Source of the DNA: Plazaster borealis
Lineage: Eukaryota > Echinodermata > Asteroidea > Forcipulatida > Labidiasteridae
Direction: 5' to 3'
DNA: 64,000 nucleotides
NCBI GenBank assembly: GCA_021014325.1
Contig: CM037461.1
Span: 4,551,501-4,615,500, forward strand
Made by a program: the position numbers and the translations under genes. Of the stretch, positions 22,020-33,699 are shown in pieces (the stretch's first letter is position 1; the number at the start of each line of letters is the position of its first letter). The notes beneath the pieces were generated by a model. It worked only from the letters and a program-made list of their open reading frames with translations. It was not told the origin of the DNA and ran no database searches.

Positions 22020-23232
22020 ATTGACCTTAGCTTTCGATCCAAACCGGACCTTCGTCGGTCATAAACAAACGCAGACACAAACATATCCATTTATAGCAAA
22101 CAGAGTGGCAAATGATTAAGAGAAGGTATCCATAAAAAAGTGGGAAGTTAAAGCCAATCAAAATTATTAATTTACAAACAATAGGGTGGCTAAGAACCAA
22201 TCAGAGTAAGATAGTGAGGACAAAGGATGGTCAGTATCAAAGGATGGATTACTGGACCACAAATATGTTACTAGGTATTGCAATGCTGGAAGCATGAAAG
22301 GGTAGGATTGGAGGGCAAGCTGGGATAGGTGGTATGACAACACAACTAGTGTAGAGAGTTTAGTAACAACAAGATGATTCTGTGAAAAAGAAGACAATTA
22401 TAGAACAACAGAATCAATGAAGAAATTAAAAATAAGCAAGAACAACCTGTATAGAGAGAACGGGTCATTAAATCTTCTGCAAAAGAATTAGATTATTAAC
22501 GGGTTAATTTATTGAGAGAAAGACGGGTAAAAAAATAAACCAGTGGATAGAAAAGGTTATTCAAAGTAACTGTATTTTTTGTACATGAAATAATTAAGCA
22601 AGCACTAAGTACAATGGGTAATGGGAATTTATTTGACACCGGTGTTGATATTGAGTCCAAAGGGTTGGACTGTCTTGAGTTGGTGAATCCAGTGTGATTC
22701 TCTGAGTTTGCGGTGTGTGTCATCACCATTGCAAGCCTCAATCACCATTAGTTCAACATAAATGACATTGTGATTGGGGCTGTTGAAGTGGATGGAGACG
22801 GGGTACGGTTTGTTGGTCTTTATGGAAGAGTCGTGGTTCGCAAAGTGAAGACTAAGTTTGATCTTAGTCTCTCCCACATATTGTAGGCCACATCTCTTAC
22901 ATGATATAACATAGACTACATTAGGTGTGCTACATTGTGAGTCGGTCTTGATATTGTAAGGAGAGCCAGTGCTATCAATATTCACTTTAAGTGTTTGATG
23001 TAGAGACATGATTTACACTTGGAACGGGTACATTTGCGACAACCCTGTATTTATGATGAGGGTGGTTTTGGGGCCTGTACCTGGGGGAGTTTGGCCCTGA
23101 CTAGGATGTCTCCTAGGTTTGTAGGGCGGTGGAATGCAATCATGGGGAGTTTTTGGATATTGTCATTGAGGATTGATGAAAGCTTAGGAAGTTTAGTGGA
23201 AGGTGGTGACCTCTGGCTGCGATGACGTTTCT
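22020..23232 (-). pseudogene. Penelope-like element C-terminus with GIY-YIG endonuclease remnant
   Basis: On the minus strand the frames read MIAFHRPTNLGDILVRAKL, then after a stop CRKCTRSKCKSCLYI (cysteine cluster), then after a frameshift VVYVISCKRCGLQYVGET (GIY-YIG core) and ESHWIHQLKTVQPFGLN (the region of the conserved Glu). The conserved Arg of the helix after the core is not visible (KIKLSLHFANHD). The downstream part ends near 22020 with a GACGAAGGTCCGGTTTGGATC segment of the kind seen at Penelope termini. Stop, frameshift and lost Arg make it inactive. The reverse transcriptase part is absent. Confidence 0.8.
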
Positions 23233-23873
23233 ATCAATAAACCATGTCAATTCAATTCACAATAGCGATGCCAAAGCTCATGTCCCTGACGTGTTGACAC
23301 CTTTGCGTGCTTCAAACTATCTAAGGGGCCATGCTAAATTGCGCCCTATTGGATAAAAAAACATTTCAGACAGAGAATATTGTGTCCATTTCTTCATTTA
23401 AATACATAACAAAACAACACAGTTGTGGTCCTTGTATCACAGATCTTTTATCAAATGTTAATACATTTGCGTCAATACTCTATATAGAGAGTGTGATCAA
23501 GAATATTTCACTTTATACATTCTACATGTATTTCGAAAAACGAAAGTGGGGCTGAACCAATTACGGTTTAGTTGTTTGAAGTTAGGAAGGTACTTTATTT
23601 TTAGTTGTTTTGGAAAGCTCGGTCCTTATACTACAGGTTCAAATATACATTGCCTGTAAATCGCAGTAACTGGTCAGTTGTATACGGTAAATGGTGTGGC
23701 ATTTTATTATTATTTTGTTGTCAGCCCACAACTCACGGCAGCATGTGTAGAGTGCGATTCCTTTTAGATTCAGTCACCCGCACGATGTACACCACCAACA
23801 CGGACTAAACCTACACAACGTGGAAGACTTTTGAGGCGCTGGGATACGAGATTGTATATACAAAATAATTCAA

Positions 23874-24237
23874 TTAAAGGAACATTACAGAATTGTTTTT
23901 TGCTAACAAAACAGTTAAGCACTTTATATAATCCACCATATACATAAACTGACAAACCTGTAGAAGTTTGAGATCGATCGGCCATCTGGGTCCCGACAAA
24001 ATAGTGAAAAACCGATTACACATTTGCATGTGTTATACAATGCATGAATAAAACGCTCATGAGCGATAAACTCCAATCGGAAATTAGTTTTATTTATTTC
24101 TCATCAAATATGGCATTTCAGACAGAAATATTTCTAGGGATGTTTTCTACTATCATCATCATTAGACCGTGTAAGGTTTATGTAATTCTGTGATCATAAA
24201 GACAATTTTAATTACCAGTTCTGTAACGTTCCTTTAA
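23874..24237. mobile_element. Short TIR element with TTAAAGGAAC ends
   Basis: The left TTAAAGGAACATTACAGAA and the right reverse complement TTAAAGGAACGTTACAGAA match in 18 of 19 positions and bound 364 bp. The interior contains GAGATCGATCGGCCATCTGG and no coding sequence. A target-site duplication is not evident. Confidence 0.75.
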
Positions 24238-24266
24238 GTAAATACATTTGTGTGACGTCACTTTAT

Positions 24267-25790
24267 TAGCTGTTCCGACATAGCGGTCGGAACAGCTATT
24301 GTTTTCGTCAGGATTTTGTTTAGTTGTTATTATTCTTTCCTTCCGCCAAAAGCCCATAGGTTTAACCTGGGCATTTTGTTACGTCTAAAAGTCATACTTG
24401 GTTTAGTATAAAAGAGTCAGATCCTATATCATGTTAAAGCTTGGGTCTTGAAGTTATAGTTAAACGTGATAAGCTTAAATTAATTAATTAGTTTACTTAG
24501 TTATAATGACATGAATAGTTAATTAGCCAATCTTTAGACCACCATATCTCAAAAAGTATACGTCCGATCGTCAAACTTTTTTCGCTTTTATACTTGTGGG
24601 GGATAGTATAACTATTTGATGACCTAAAATTTCGGACGACGTCACCATGACGTCATTTATTGCCCGTTTTGTATCTGTGTGCACAAGCCAATGGCTCTGA
24701 AAAGTGTAAGTGTTTAGTTGGTCAAAAACACAACTTTTTCAAATAAGCAAAATTTCAGTTACCTAAAAGAAATATTTTTTTTTAAAACACGAATGCTTTC
24801 ACTAAGAGTTTTTCCAGACCATTAAAATTGCCCAAGGTACAATGTATTTCCAAGATAATTAAAGATGAAGTGACAAATCGGACCCCATGGCTAGCTGGCA
24901 AATTGTGCCGTGATTGCGCAATCACGGCTAGTCGTCAAAGACTGCCGTGATATTGGAATCCTGACCGAGAGAGGATATACGTACGTTCTAATAGGGCTTT
25001 CTTTAAAAGGCATTGGATTGGGATAAGTTACATACCATCGTGTACCTTATTAAATGTATTAGTATGAACAAAAAAAAAAACAAGTTTGTTACTGTGACGT
25101 CATCAGGTGTCAAATTACGGTAATTCAAAGCTTTAATTAGTTAATCTTTGCAGCACCATATCTCAAGAAGTACACTTCCGATTTTCAAAATTTTGCCAGT
25201 TATAGACTCCTTGGGCATTGGAAATTAGCCTTGGGTTACCGTGACCCCATGTTGACCTTTATTTCCGGGTCAACTGGAAGTGAGACCATATCTCAAGAAC
25301 TACACAACCGGTTTTCAAACTTTTTCAGTTATAGACTCCTTGGGCATTGGAGATTAGCCTTGGGTAACCGTGACCACATGATGACCTTTACTTCCGGTTC
25401 AACCGGAAGTGGGACCATATGTCAAGAACTACACAACCGATTTGCAATTTATTTTCAGTTATAGATCGTTTGAGCATGAAATATTGAAGACCCCATGTTG
25501 ACCTTTACTTCCGGGTCAACCGGAAGTGGGACAGATCTCAAGAAGTAAACACCCAATTTGCAATTTCTTGTCAGTTCTAGACCCTATGTGCATTGAAGAT
25601 TGAACTTGGGTTACCATGACCCAACGTTGACCTTTACTTCCGGGTCAACTGGAAGTGGGACCATATCTCAAGAACTACTCAGCCAATTTTCGAATTCATT
25701 TCAGTTATAAACCTTTTGAGCACTGAGGATTAGCCTCAGGTTACCGTGACCCCATGTCGACCTTTATTTCGGGAAAAGGGGTCCTACAGC
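24267..25790. repeat. Second hairpin plus satellite composite
   Basis: It begins with a perfect hairpin (stem TAGCTGTTCCGAC, loop of 6 nt, complementary stem ending at 24298), followed by a TTTGTTTAGTTGTTATTATT spacer like that of the 2570-3195 array. From about 25140 come tandem units of roughly 117-129 bp, with cores near 25263, 25391, 25508 and 25637. Each has CTTCCGGGTCAACYGGAAG and then GGGACCATATCTCAAGAACT. The layout matches 2570-6560 while the unit length and sequence differ. Confidence 0.8.
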
Positions 25791-25985
25791 ATGTGGTTCT
25801 AATATGATGTGGGTGAAAGTTTTAGGTTCAGGTTTTGGGGCACACTTAAATCAAAAAGGGCCTGTTAAAAGTGAAGGGTCTTCTATCTCAATGTCAGACT
25901 TACTTTCTAAGTCTGGAGCATTTAATCAAGGTAAAAACAAAACGGAACAGCTTTGTGTTTGTCCTAAGGACAAACACATAGTTCA

Positions 25986-25987
25986 AG

Positions 25988-26031
<44 letters not shown>
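25986..26031. repeat. (GTT)n microsatellite
   Basis: About 15 uninterrupted GTT units, which yields a spurious poly-Val frame. Confidence 0.95.
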
Positions 26032-26032
<1 letters not shown>

Positions 26033-28698
26033 TTTTAAATATCATACCAAGACCCTCTGAAAGGTGTTGGCTTGAAACTAAATGGAAATATTAAACTAAC
26101 CCAGACTAATTTATATTTCCCAAACCTACTGCTAAATACAGCAGGGGTGCCTCATGGAGATGAACAAAATCGCAAAACGCGGAGAAGAGTTTTAACAAGC
26201 ATACAATTTACAGAGTGTGTTGTTTGAAAAGCAAACATGTTATGCCATCACTTATATAATGGAAACCTAAGCTTAGACACACAGCTGGAACTTAACCCCA
26301 CAAAACTAGATCAGACATTATCATGAAAATAAAGAAATATATATCAGCTGGCGAATGACAAACATAGCTCAGAAATATAAATGATCAACCAAGGAATATA
26401 CCAGCTTGGCTAGTATATTTTCTCTAGGATTAATTTGTTTGTAAATCTAATTTCAAGTACAAAATACAAGTAGAGCTTTGCAAAGGCATAGTTATAAATG
26501 AGGATTAAAGCAGTAAAAAATAAGTATCTACACCACCGCCCCCAAAAAAGTAAGTCAATTTACAATTAAACTGCAGTCCAGTCCAACGTTTTCACCGATT
26601 ACAAACTACCTTTATTGATAAATTATTAAATTTGTGTTGAATTTATATTTATACATCCCTTTTATTAGCAATATATCAAGTAAATATTTTAATTTGTAGC
26701 ATAAACCTAAACATTATAATCAAGTGTTTAACAAACTACGATTTAGAGAGTGTGTTGTTTGAAACGCAAACACGTTTATCGTTACTTATTTTACGGAAGC
26801 CCAAGTTTATATACATAACAAGTTTTACATCTTAGCTGATATATTTTATCCAGTATTAATATTTTGAAAAATACAATTCAGGAAGAAAAAAACAGTATAA
26901 GTAGAGCCTTGCAAAGAAAATAAGTAGCACAAAACTGACATCACACAACCTGCTCACAAACAAGTTATTATACAAACAGTTCAAGCAGATAAATCTGATA
27001 ATACACTTATTTACAGAACGTTATCGAAAAATCACCGAGTGATTATATTTTGCAAAACCTAATGCACGAAATGTATTTGATCAAATTATTATTATTTGTA
27101 TTTCATTGTTTTTGTTTTTAAGGTCAAACCGGGTACCGTAGGTCCAGGTACCTAAGTTGGCACAGAAACTAAGAAGTACACATGGAAACCCCCTTTTTTC
27201 TCGTATTTGATACATCAACCAACGTTTTCATATTCATGTATGTTTCTGGTTTAGCTTGAAGTATACATTGTTGGTTATTTTTAATGTATAGTGCTATTTG
27301 TTTGAAAGCTATAACAACATAATAATTATGAAGTAAGATACCAAAATGCTTGAGTTTCTGAATTAGCGCATTGAATGTAGGAGATTTGAATGTTGGAGAT
27401 TTGATTGCTGGGGATCACGTTGTTGAAGTGTTGTTCTCGTGAACTTTTCTGTGGAGTAGACCTAGTGCCAAGTTTTAGGGGTAGTTGGGTAGTACTCGAG
27501 TACGAGTATTTGGACCATCTGAGCAAAAGTGTCAGAGTACCGAGTATTTTGATATCTGAGTACCAAGTCCAACAGCCGAGTAACAAGTACTTGGATGTCC
27601 GAGTACAAGTATGAGTATGAGTTATTTATAATTCAATTATTTAGACAACTGTATTTTGACCACAAGTACTTAACAAAACAGTTCGAGTACTTTCTTCAGA
27701 CGGTTATCGAGTACTTCGAGTAGGGCCTATAGATAATTTGTTCAGTCGAGTATGAAACATGGACTTTGAGTATGAGTAATTTGCTAGCCTAGTACGAGTA
27801 ACATCAAAACTGTTCTCGAGTACGATTACCACAACACTGGGATTACATGTATGCGGTATATTTATTTTACATCTTTAGAAATCTCTACAACTAATATTGT
27901 TGTTCAAGGGCTGTCACAAAATACAAGAGTGAAAAAACTGTCATCGAACGATATGTACAACCAGACCCCTGCTATCAAAAACACATATTATAATTAGTTA
28001 GATAAATCATTAAAATATAAATTGCCAACAAAACACTTTAATAATTACACAAGCGTAAAACATTAAAAAAAGCAATTACAAAATATATTATAATCAAAAC
28101 ACACACAATCCTTAAAAACAAACCAATGAAGCAGCAGTAGTCAACTTTAAATAGACCACGAAAAACCAAACCAAACTATTAGACATTACAATTGAATAAT
28201 TTTAAAATATAAGCGTTCGTTCTATATTTCAAGGGATGAAAATGAAGTACCTATGCGTGACGAGAGTTAACCTGAGACAGAACAGTTAAATTATTCATAA
28301 ATGAGACTCAGTTTAAATGGGAGTTGTTAAGTTTAAAAAAATGTGAATAACACAAATTACGTTTAAAGAGTAGGAGCTTAACTTTTATTTTGTTGTTGTC
28401 ACTTATGTGTATACATGTATTGATAAGCACGGATGAAGATTTGTGTCTTCTGGGAGTTAAACAAATTACATTTTCGTATTACCTTTAATTTTACCAACAA
28501 TATGAACCACAGCCAAAAACAAATAGTGTTTTTATTAATAAGTATTTGTTAAAATCAAATAGGACTCAAGTAAGTGTCTGATTCAGGTACATTTTATACG
28601 AGCATAAAGTCATAGTAATACAATATCAATTTCCACTATGACAATTATTTACGCTAATGCACCTGCTGGTGTTATTCAGTAATAAATAAACTACAATG

Positions 28699-28967
28699 TT
28701 AAATATTTTCGTTGTTTTTCTCCCCTCTCCTCTCTCTCCCCTCTTTGTTCACCACTGATGTAGCGTCTTGGTTTCCATTGGTCTGCTCACCCTGTTCTAC
28801 AATATTTTCCAGAAGTGAAGAGTGTCCGTCGTCCAGATAAACATGGCCATCTTGCTCCCTCCTGCAGCGTCTTCGGCATGATCTGTACATATGCGCCACG
28901 GAATTTATCATGCAAGAAAAGCATCTATGTCTGGAAAGAGCCTTGATGCCAGTCCAGATGACAGTCA
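28699..28967 (-). pseudogene. Last exon of copy 2 (cytoplasmic tail)
   Basis: After the acceptor TGTATTTTAG it encodes VIWTGIKALSRHRCFSCM, the basic cluster RSCRRRCRREQ and YLDDGHSSLLENI. Relative to copy 1 the end differs: after ATSVV the frame runs into KEGRERRGEKNNENI because a deletion of about 600 bp joins it to sequence that lies in the 3' flank of copy 1 (near 16920). It is no longer preceded by its main exon. Confidence 0.8.
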
Positions 28968-29341
28968 CTAAAATACATTAAAAACAAACGGAGCAATGGC
29001 CAAATTTTATTAGAAGCCCGAGAAAATAGTATTTATCTGAGAAAATCGGGTCATGCATTTCAACTAGTAGCAGTGTGGCAGGATTTTCTCCCTAGCAATT
29101 ATGTTATCTTCGCCGCTAAGTATTATTGTATCCGGTTACGTATTTTATATTACATGTCCCATATTAGCATAATCGTATTTGCATACCCTCATTTGCATAG
29201 TACACCCCAGAGTGTGGGTATGTTTCCTTGATGTCAACATTACTCGGTTTCTTATTGTATTGGTTCATAAGCAAATCGAATCTTGGTATGCTTTTTTGTT
29301 TTAGTCCTTGAAGAAGTTCGCCGATAAGTACCACCACAATT

Positions 29342-29985
29342 CGTCGCGCGTACCACGAACCGGCCTAACTCGTACACAGTATTTAACAAAAAAAACGTGT
29401 TTGGAGAAAATCGCGAATGAAGTTGCACTATTTTTTTAAATTGCTGTTTCGGGGTCTGCTAACTATTTTTATATAACTTGTTAAGACAAAAATAAAGCTG
29501 ACTACTTTTTATACAGAACTGTCAATTTCATTTAATCCCTGCAATTAGTAAATAATACCTAAACAGATAGGTCACTATGTGAAAATGAAAATCCGAGTTT
29601 TGCCCGCAGAGCGCCGTGTACAAACCAATGCATGATAGAGACCTATCTAGATAGGTCACTTTGTGAAAATACTACGCTTTGAGTTAGGTCACTTTGTGGT
29701 ACAAAAACTTTACACGCGCGCCCGAACTGCGCGCGCTGTAGCGCATAGTACATCATTGGTAAAGTGGCGAATCTAGATAGGTCACTTTGTTAACAGACAA
29801 AACGGGAAATCTAGTGATACGTCGTTTTTAGTAAATAATGTAATTACAAGACTAATACGTATTTAGTTCTGAAACTTGCTGAAACTGTTAACAGTAATGA
29901 GTATATTATTAATAATAAAAATTAAAAAAAATTGCAAAAGTGTGTGATTTTTTGTCAGTTAGGTCGGTCCGTGGTACGAGCGACG
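29342..29985. mobile_element. 644-bp MITE with CGTCGC ends and AATT target duplication
   Basis: The termini CGTCGCGCGTACCACG and its inverse CGTGGTACGAGCGACG match in 15 of 16 positions, flanked on both sides by AATT (29338-29341 and 29986-29989). The homologous site in copy 1 (15684-15687) and in relic copy 4 (about 44828) has a single AATT and no element. Inside, TAGGTCACTTTGTG-like motifs recur near 29568, 29648, 29682, 29777 and 29959. No transposase gene is present. Confidence 0.9.
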
Positions 29986-30540
29986 AATTGGATGTATTTT
30001 CGGCTTAATGTACAGTTGGTGGATGTGTGCATTTATTGTCAATATATTCTTCGGGAGTTTAAATGTGCTTTGTAATTATTTAAATTTTAAATTCAAATGA
30101 AAGTTATTGTATCAACTTTATCTCATTTTCACCTATTAACCAGTAATTTGAGTCATTATACACAATTATATCGTCATATGTGTAGAGAAAACACATCCGT
30201 GACACTTTATGTATTTCACCCCATATTATAGTGATTTGTATGGACAATTTAAGCAGATATTTTGAAAAAAAAAAACTTCCTGTAGGCCATGTTAATTTAC
30301 CGTAGTGGACACTCGCCGGTGTTATACGGAACCTTGTCATCTAGTGTGCGTCACCCATGCGGTGAATTAACCTTACAAAAGATGATTTTGTCAAAAGAGG
30401 GCGCTTTATCAGAGAAACAAATCGACACAATTCACTGTTTGGAGACAATATTCCCCTATGACAGCAGTGTGAAAGGAAAATATTCCCCGTACGGCAAATT
30501 GTGTATAAATTTCGTTTAATAGCACCCTCTTTTTTGTATC

Positions 30541-30850
30541 AATCAATCAATAAATCGATCGATCGATCGATCGACCGACCGACCGACCGACCAATCAACC
30601 AATGAATCAATCAATCAATCAATCGGTTGGTCGGTCGGCCGGCTGGCCGGCCGGTCGGTCAATCGGTCGGTCTGTCGGTCGGTCAGTCGGCCGGTCGGTC
30701 GGTCGGTCGGTCGGTCGGTCGGTCGGTCGGTCGGTCGGTCGGTCGGTCGGTCGGTCGGTCAATCGGTCGATCGGTCAGTCGGTCGGTCAATCGGCCGGTC
30801 GGTCGGTCGGTCGGTCGGTCGGTCGGTGGGTCGGTCGGTCGGTCGGTGGG
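30541..30850. repeat. Expanded GGTC tetranucleotide microsatellite
   Basis: A run of about 300 bp of CAATC, GATC and then nearly pure GGTC repeats. Arg-Ser-Val-Gly frames through it are artefacts. It marks the junction of the copy 2 deletion and corresponds to the much shorter repeat at 1931-2139. Confidence 0.95.
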
Positions 30851-31314
30851 TATAATTTCAAGTATTATACAGTATTATTATTAATTCCATCATTGGATTT
30901 GGGATTGATTCTCATAACATAAACTCAAATTGATAAATAATGTATTGACCCTTGCCCATGACCTCTGTGGTGTGCATGTTTTCCACCACATCGGCTTGCT
31001 GCCTGGAAAACGTTATAATCCATCTTACAATATGTGGTAGTTTATCATGGTGGTACCATCATTGTGTGTTTATTGTGTGCTTGGAATTTCAGGGATTAAT
31101 GAGAGGATTCTAGGGGGTATTTCTGTAAACCACCGAGGTAAACCTCTTCTCTTAGTCATAATTGTACTTACTGGTCTGGTTCTTTTGCGTGCATTACACA
31201 ACACACGTGACTAACAATAATGTTTTGTTTGCTTTGAGAGCCAATTGTCAGTGCTTGGCAGCTGGTATTGACCACCGTTTAAAATGCTACATTGACTCAA
31301 ATGTTACTACTTAC

Positions 31315-31392
31315 AGGTATCTAGTAATCGTCAAGTTGACCAATACATCCTTCGGTAGTGACTCATCATTCAGCTTGTTTTTAGCAAAAGAC
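31315..31392 (-). CDS. LRR exon, copy 2
   Basis: A 78-nt exon, phase 2-2, between TTTTCAG and GTAAGTAG on the minus strand. It encodes SFAKNKLNDESLPKDVLVNL, differing from copy 1 exon 1440-1517 by a few residues only. It is the last LRR exon before the deletion. Confidence 0.75.
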
Positions 31393-31842
31393 CTGAAAAG
31401 TAAAAAAAAAAAAAATCAAACATGAGGCAAGTCCGTAGACAACGAATCAGTCTTTCAACGACTTATATAGGGAAATCTGTTGGAATGTGAGGTGACGGCT
31501 ACGCCTGGCTATGAGTGCATAAATGTACCCGTAGTTAGAAATGTCTACATCGACTATCAGAGCTATTCAGGGCCATTATCGCATTTCTACTTCTCACGAA
31601 CTACCGGAACAAAGCAATCGACCTCATCTCATCTGAGCCTGGTCACATTAGTAACTGAATCTTACAAACTAGACGTTTTGTGTCTACAAGTTGCTAAACA
31701 CAAGTACTACAGTGAAGAGAAAATTGAAATTGGCCTTAAGTTAGTCTTACACAAAGATAAGACTGTCAGCTATCGGGGAATGGGTTTCGTTGTACCAAAA
31801 CGATTAAGTGACCATAACATACATTGACCAGTGAGCACACAA

Positions 31843-31975
31843 CGTTAGTTCAAAATTGAACTCGGTTGATATGGCATCGCCACGTCGAAATACCACACAA
31901 CAACGTCAACTCAACAACGTTAGTTCAAAATTGAATCTTGGTTGATATGGCATCGCCACGTCGAAATACCACCAT
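31843..31975. repeat. Direct duplication of a 56-bp AACGTTAGTTCAAAATTGAA segment
   Basis: Two near-identical copies (about 31848-31903 and 31916-31972) end in ATGGCATCGCCACGTCG and AAATACCAC. The related single copy on the left is inverted at about 955-1015. It lies at the outer limit of the inverted repeat. Confidence 0.8.
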
Positions 31976-32134
31976 GTGTTTGTCTCAATATATTTACGTA
32001 TTTTGGAAATGTTTCTGATGTGATAGTTGAAGGACTTGCATGTACTTGTGACATGTGCGCTCATTGCCAAGGGGCTGTCGAAAAAGACGCCTAAATTCCG
32101 AACGGTTTGAGATGGCTTAATTGTTGTGTATTTT

Positions 32135-32425
32135 ACATTTATAGTTAAAGGGACACGTTGCCTTAGATCGGACGAGTTAGTAAAACAAAAGCGTTAGTAA
32201 CCGTCTGTTATAAACTGAATAATGGTTAGAAAGACGTTATAAAAGTAGAATACATTGATCCACAAAAAATTGCCTCAAAATTAAGTGGTTTTCCTTTTAC
32301 TTTGCGAACTAACACGGTCGGCCATTTTGTGGAGTCAAAAATTTGACTCCACAAAATGGCCGAAAGTCACGGTGTTTGTTCACGATGTAAAAGGAAAACC
32401 ACGCAATTTCGAGACATATTTGTGT
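32135..32425. repeat. Palindromic repeat element centred at 32340
   Basis: The core GGCCATTTTGTGGAGTCAAA is followed after two bases by its exact inverse (32320-32361). Weaker pairing continues outward (GTGGTTTTCCTTTTAC near 32285 with GTAAAAGGAAAACCAC near 32387). The left part starts TTAAAGGGACACGTTGCC. It appears to be a dispersed foldback element rather than a gene. Confidence 0.8.
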
Positions 32426-32439
32426 AGATCATTGTATTA

Positions 32440-33330
32440 TACTTGGCCTTTTCAGGTATCATCTGGGGAAACATGGGCAATCCCATGGGAAAAATAATGC
32501 AAAGGCCCATATCTGTATCTTGTTTGGAAAATATGGGCATTCACACTATTGGCTGACATATGCTGAAGACCAAATGGGTTTAGGAAATTATGGATAATCT
32601 CATGGGTCACGACGGCTCATACGGGAGTCGTTATTGGAAATACCTATATAAGCAAAGATCATTCATAGAAAGACCTCAGCCATGGGAAACCTCAGCCACT
32701 GCGGGGTTAATATTCTAGTTTATAATAGATTTGTTTAGTTTAGCAAGCCCAAGGGTTTATGATCCTTCCCATGAGTTTTGTAATTTCCTTTTGACACAAA
32801 TCAATAATTGAAAAGCCGGAACATAGGAGATACGTACCTATATAAGCAATCCCTTGTGGATGTGGGCAGTGATATGAAAAGGTTCATTTGGTTATCCTAT
32901 AGGAACGACCTAAGCAATGTAACGCAGACCCACATGGGTACGAAATATGGGTAAATACTTGGGCAAACCCTTGGCGATGCAAATTTGTGGACAGGGCATT
33001 GAGGTAGTGTGTTTTCATTCATATGGCTCTGTAAAATTGTTTTTGTACTTTTTTGTAAGACATTCTTTAATAAGAAAAATACAGCGATTCTGACTCTGAT
33101 TCTGATGGATATGACACTGAGTTGGATGATGAACTGTGCAATAAAGCAAGATAAGCATCATTGGACAATGTTTTAGAAATAACTGTGTTATTGTTGGCCA
33201 AGGATCCTAGAAGCCTTTATTTAATCCACACCCAAAAGGGCCCCATATGGGTACCATATGGATTGGCCCCGGCCCATATATTTCCCATTAGCCCCATATG
33301 GGCCTAGCTGCTACCTGGGATGAGCCCTTT
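32440..33330. repeat. Region rich in CCCATATGGG / ATGGGC motifs
   Basis: Many short inverted motifs such as CCCATGGG, ATATGGGCAT and CCCATATGGG are scattered over about 900 bp, densest at 33235-33310. They are possibly the remains of several foldback elements. No coding sequence is seen. Confidence 0.45.
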
Positions 33331-33699
33331 TAACACCTTTTTTTTAAATTTTGAAGGTTATGGCAAACACTTTTACTTTTAAAAATGTCTTAGTTTTTGC
33401 CATGTCATAAAACATATGATTAGACACTACAATCATGAGAATCGGACAATGTTAACTGTGTTGGTGAACTTGATTACCAGTCAAAAGTGCGTTGACCTTT
33501 CGACGTTTTAGACCATAGCTCCTTCATTTAAGGTCGGATGTACACCAAACTATACATTTTGTTGGAATCCTCACGACTAGACGAGTAATTTGATATGCAT
33601 ATCAACACGATTGGAATATATTTGAATTTTGACCCCTGTGTGACCTTTGTTGACCCCTCCCGGAAATGCCTGACATTTTCAAGGGGGCAGCCCAAGTCA

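Larger units (their letters stand above)
26212..30540. repeat. Inner right arm of large inverted repeat
   Basis: Reverse complement of about 15130-19262, with a 644-bp MITE extra (29342-29985) and a deletion downstream of the copy 2 last exon. The spacer between the arms is about 6.9 kb and is filled by transposon remnants. Confidence 0.85.

Noticed and set aside
30602..30922. Arg-Ser-Val-Gly repeat protein
   Set aside because: It is translation of a GGTC microsatellite in two frames, without conserved ends.
31480..31827. 115-codon frame starting MECEVTATPGYEC
   Set aside because: The frame is in the inverted-repeat arm and is not kept open in the copy 1 counterpart (about 1040-1370). No domain was recognised.
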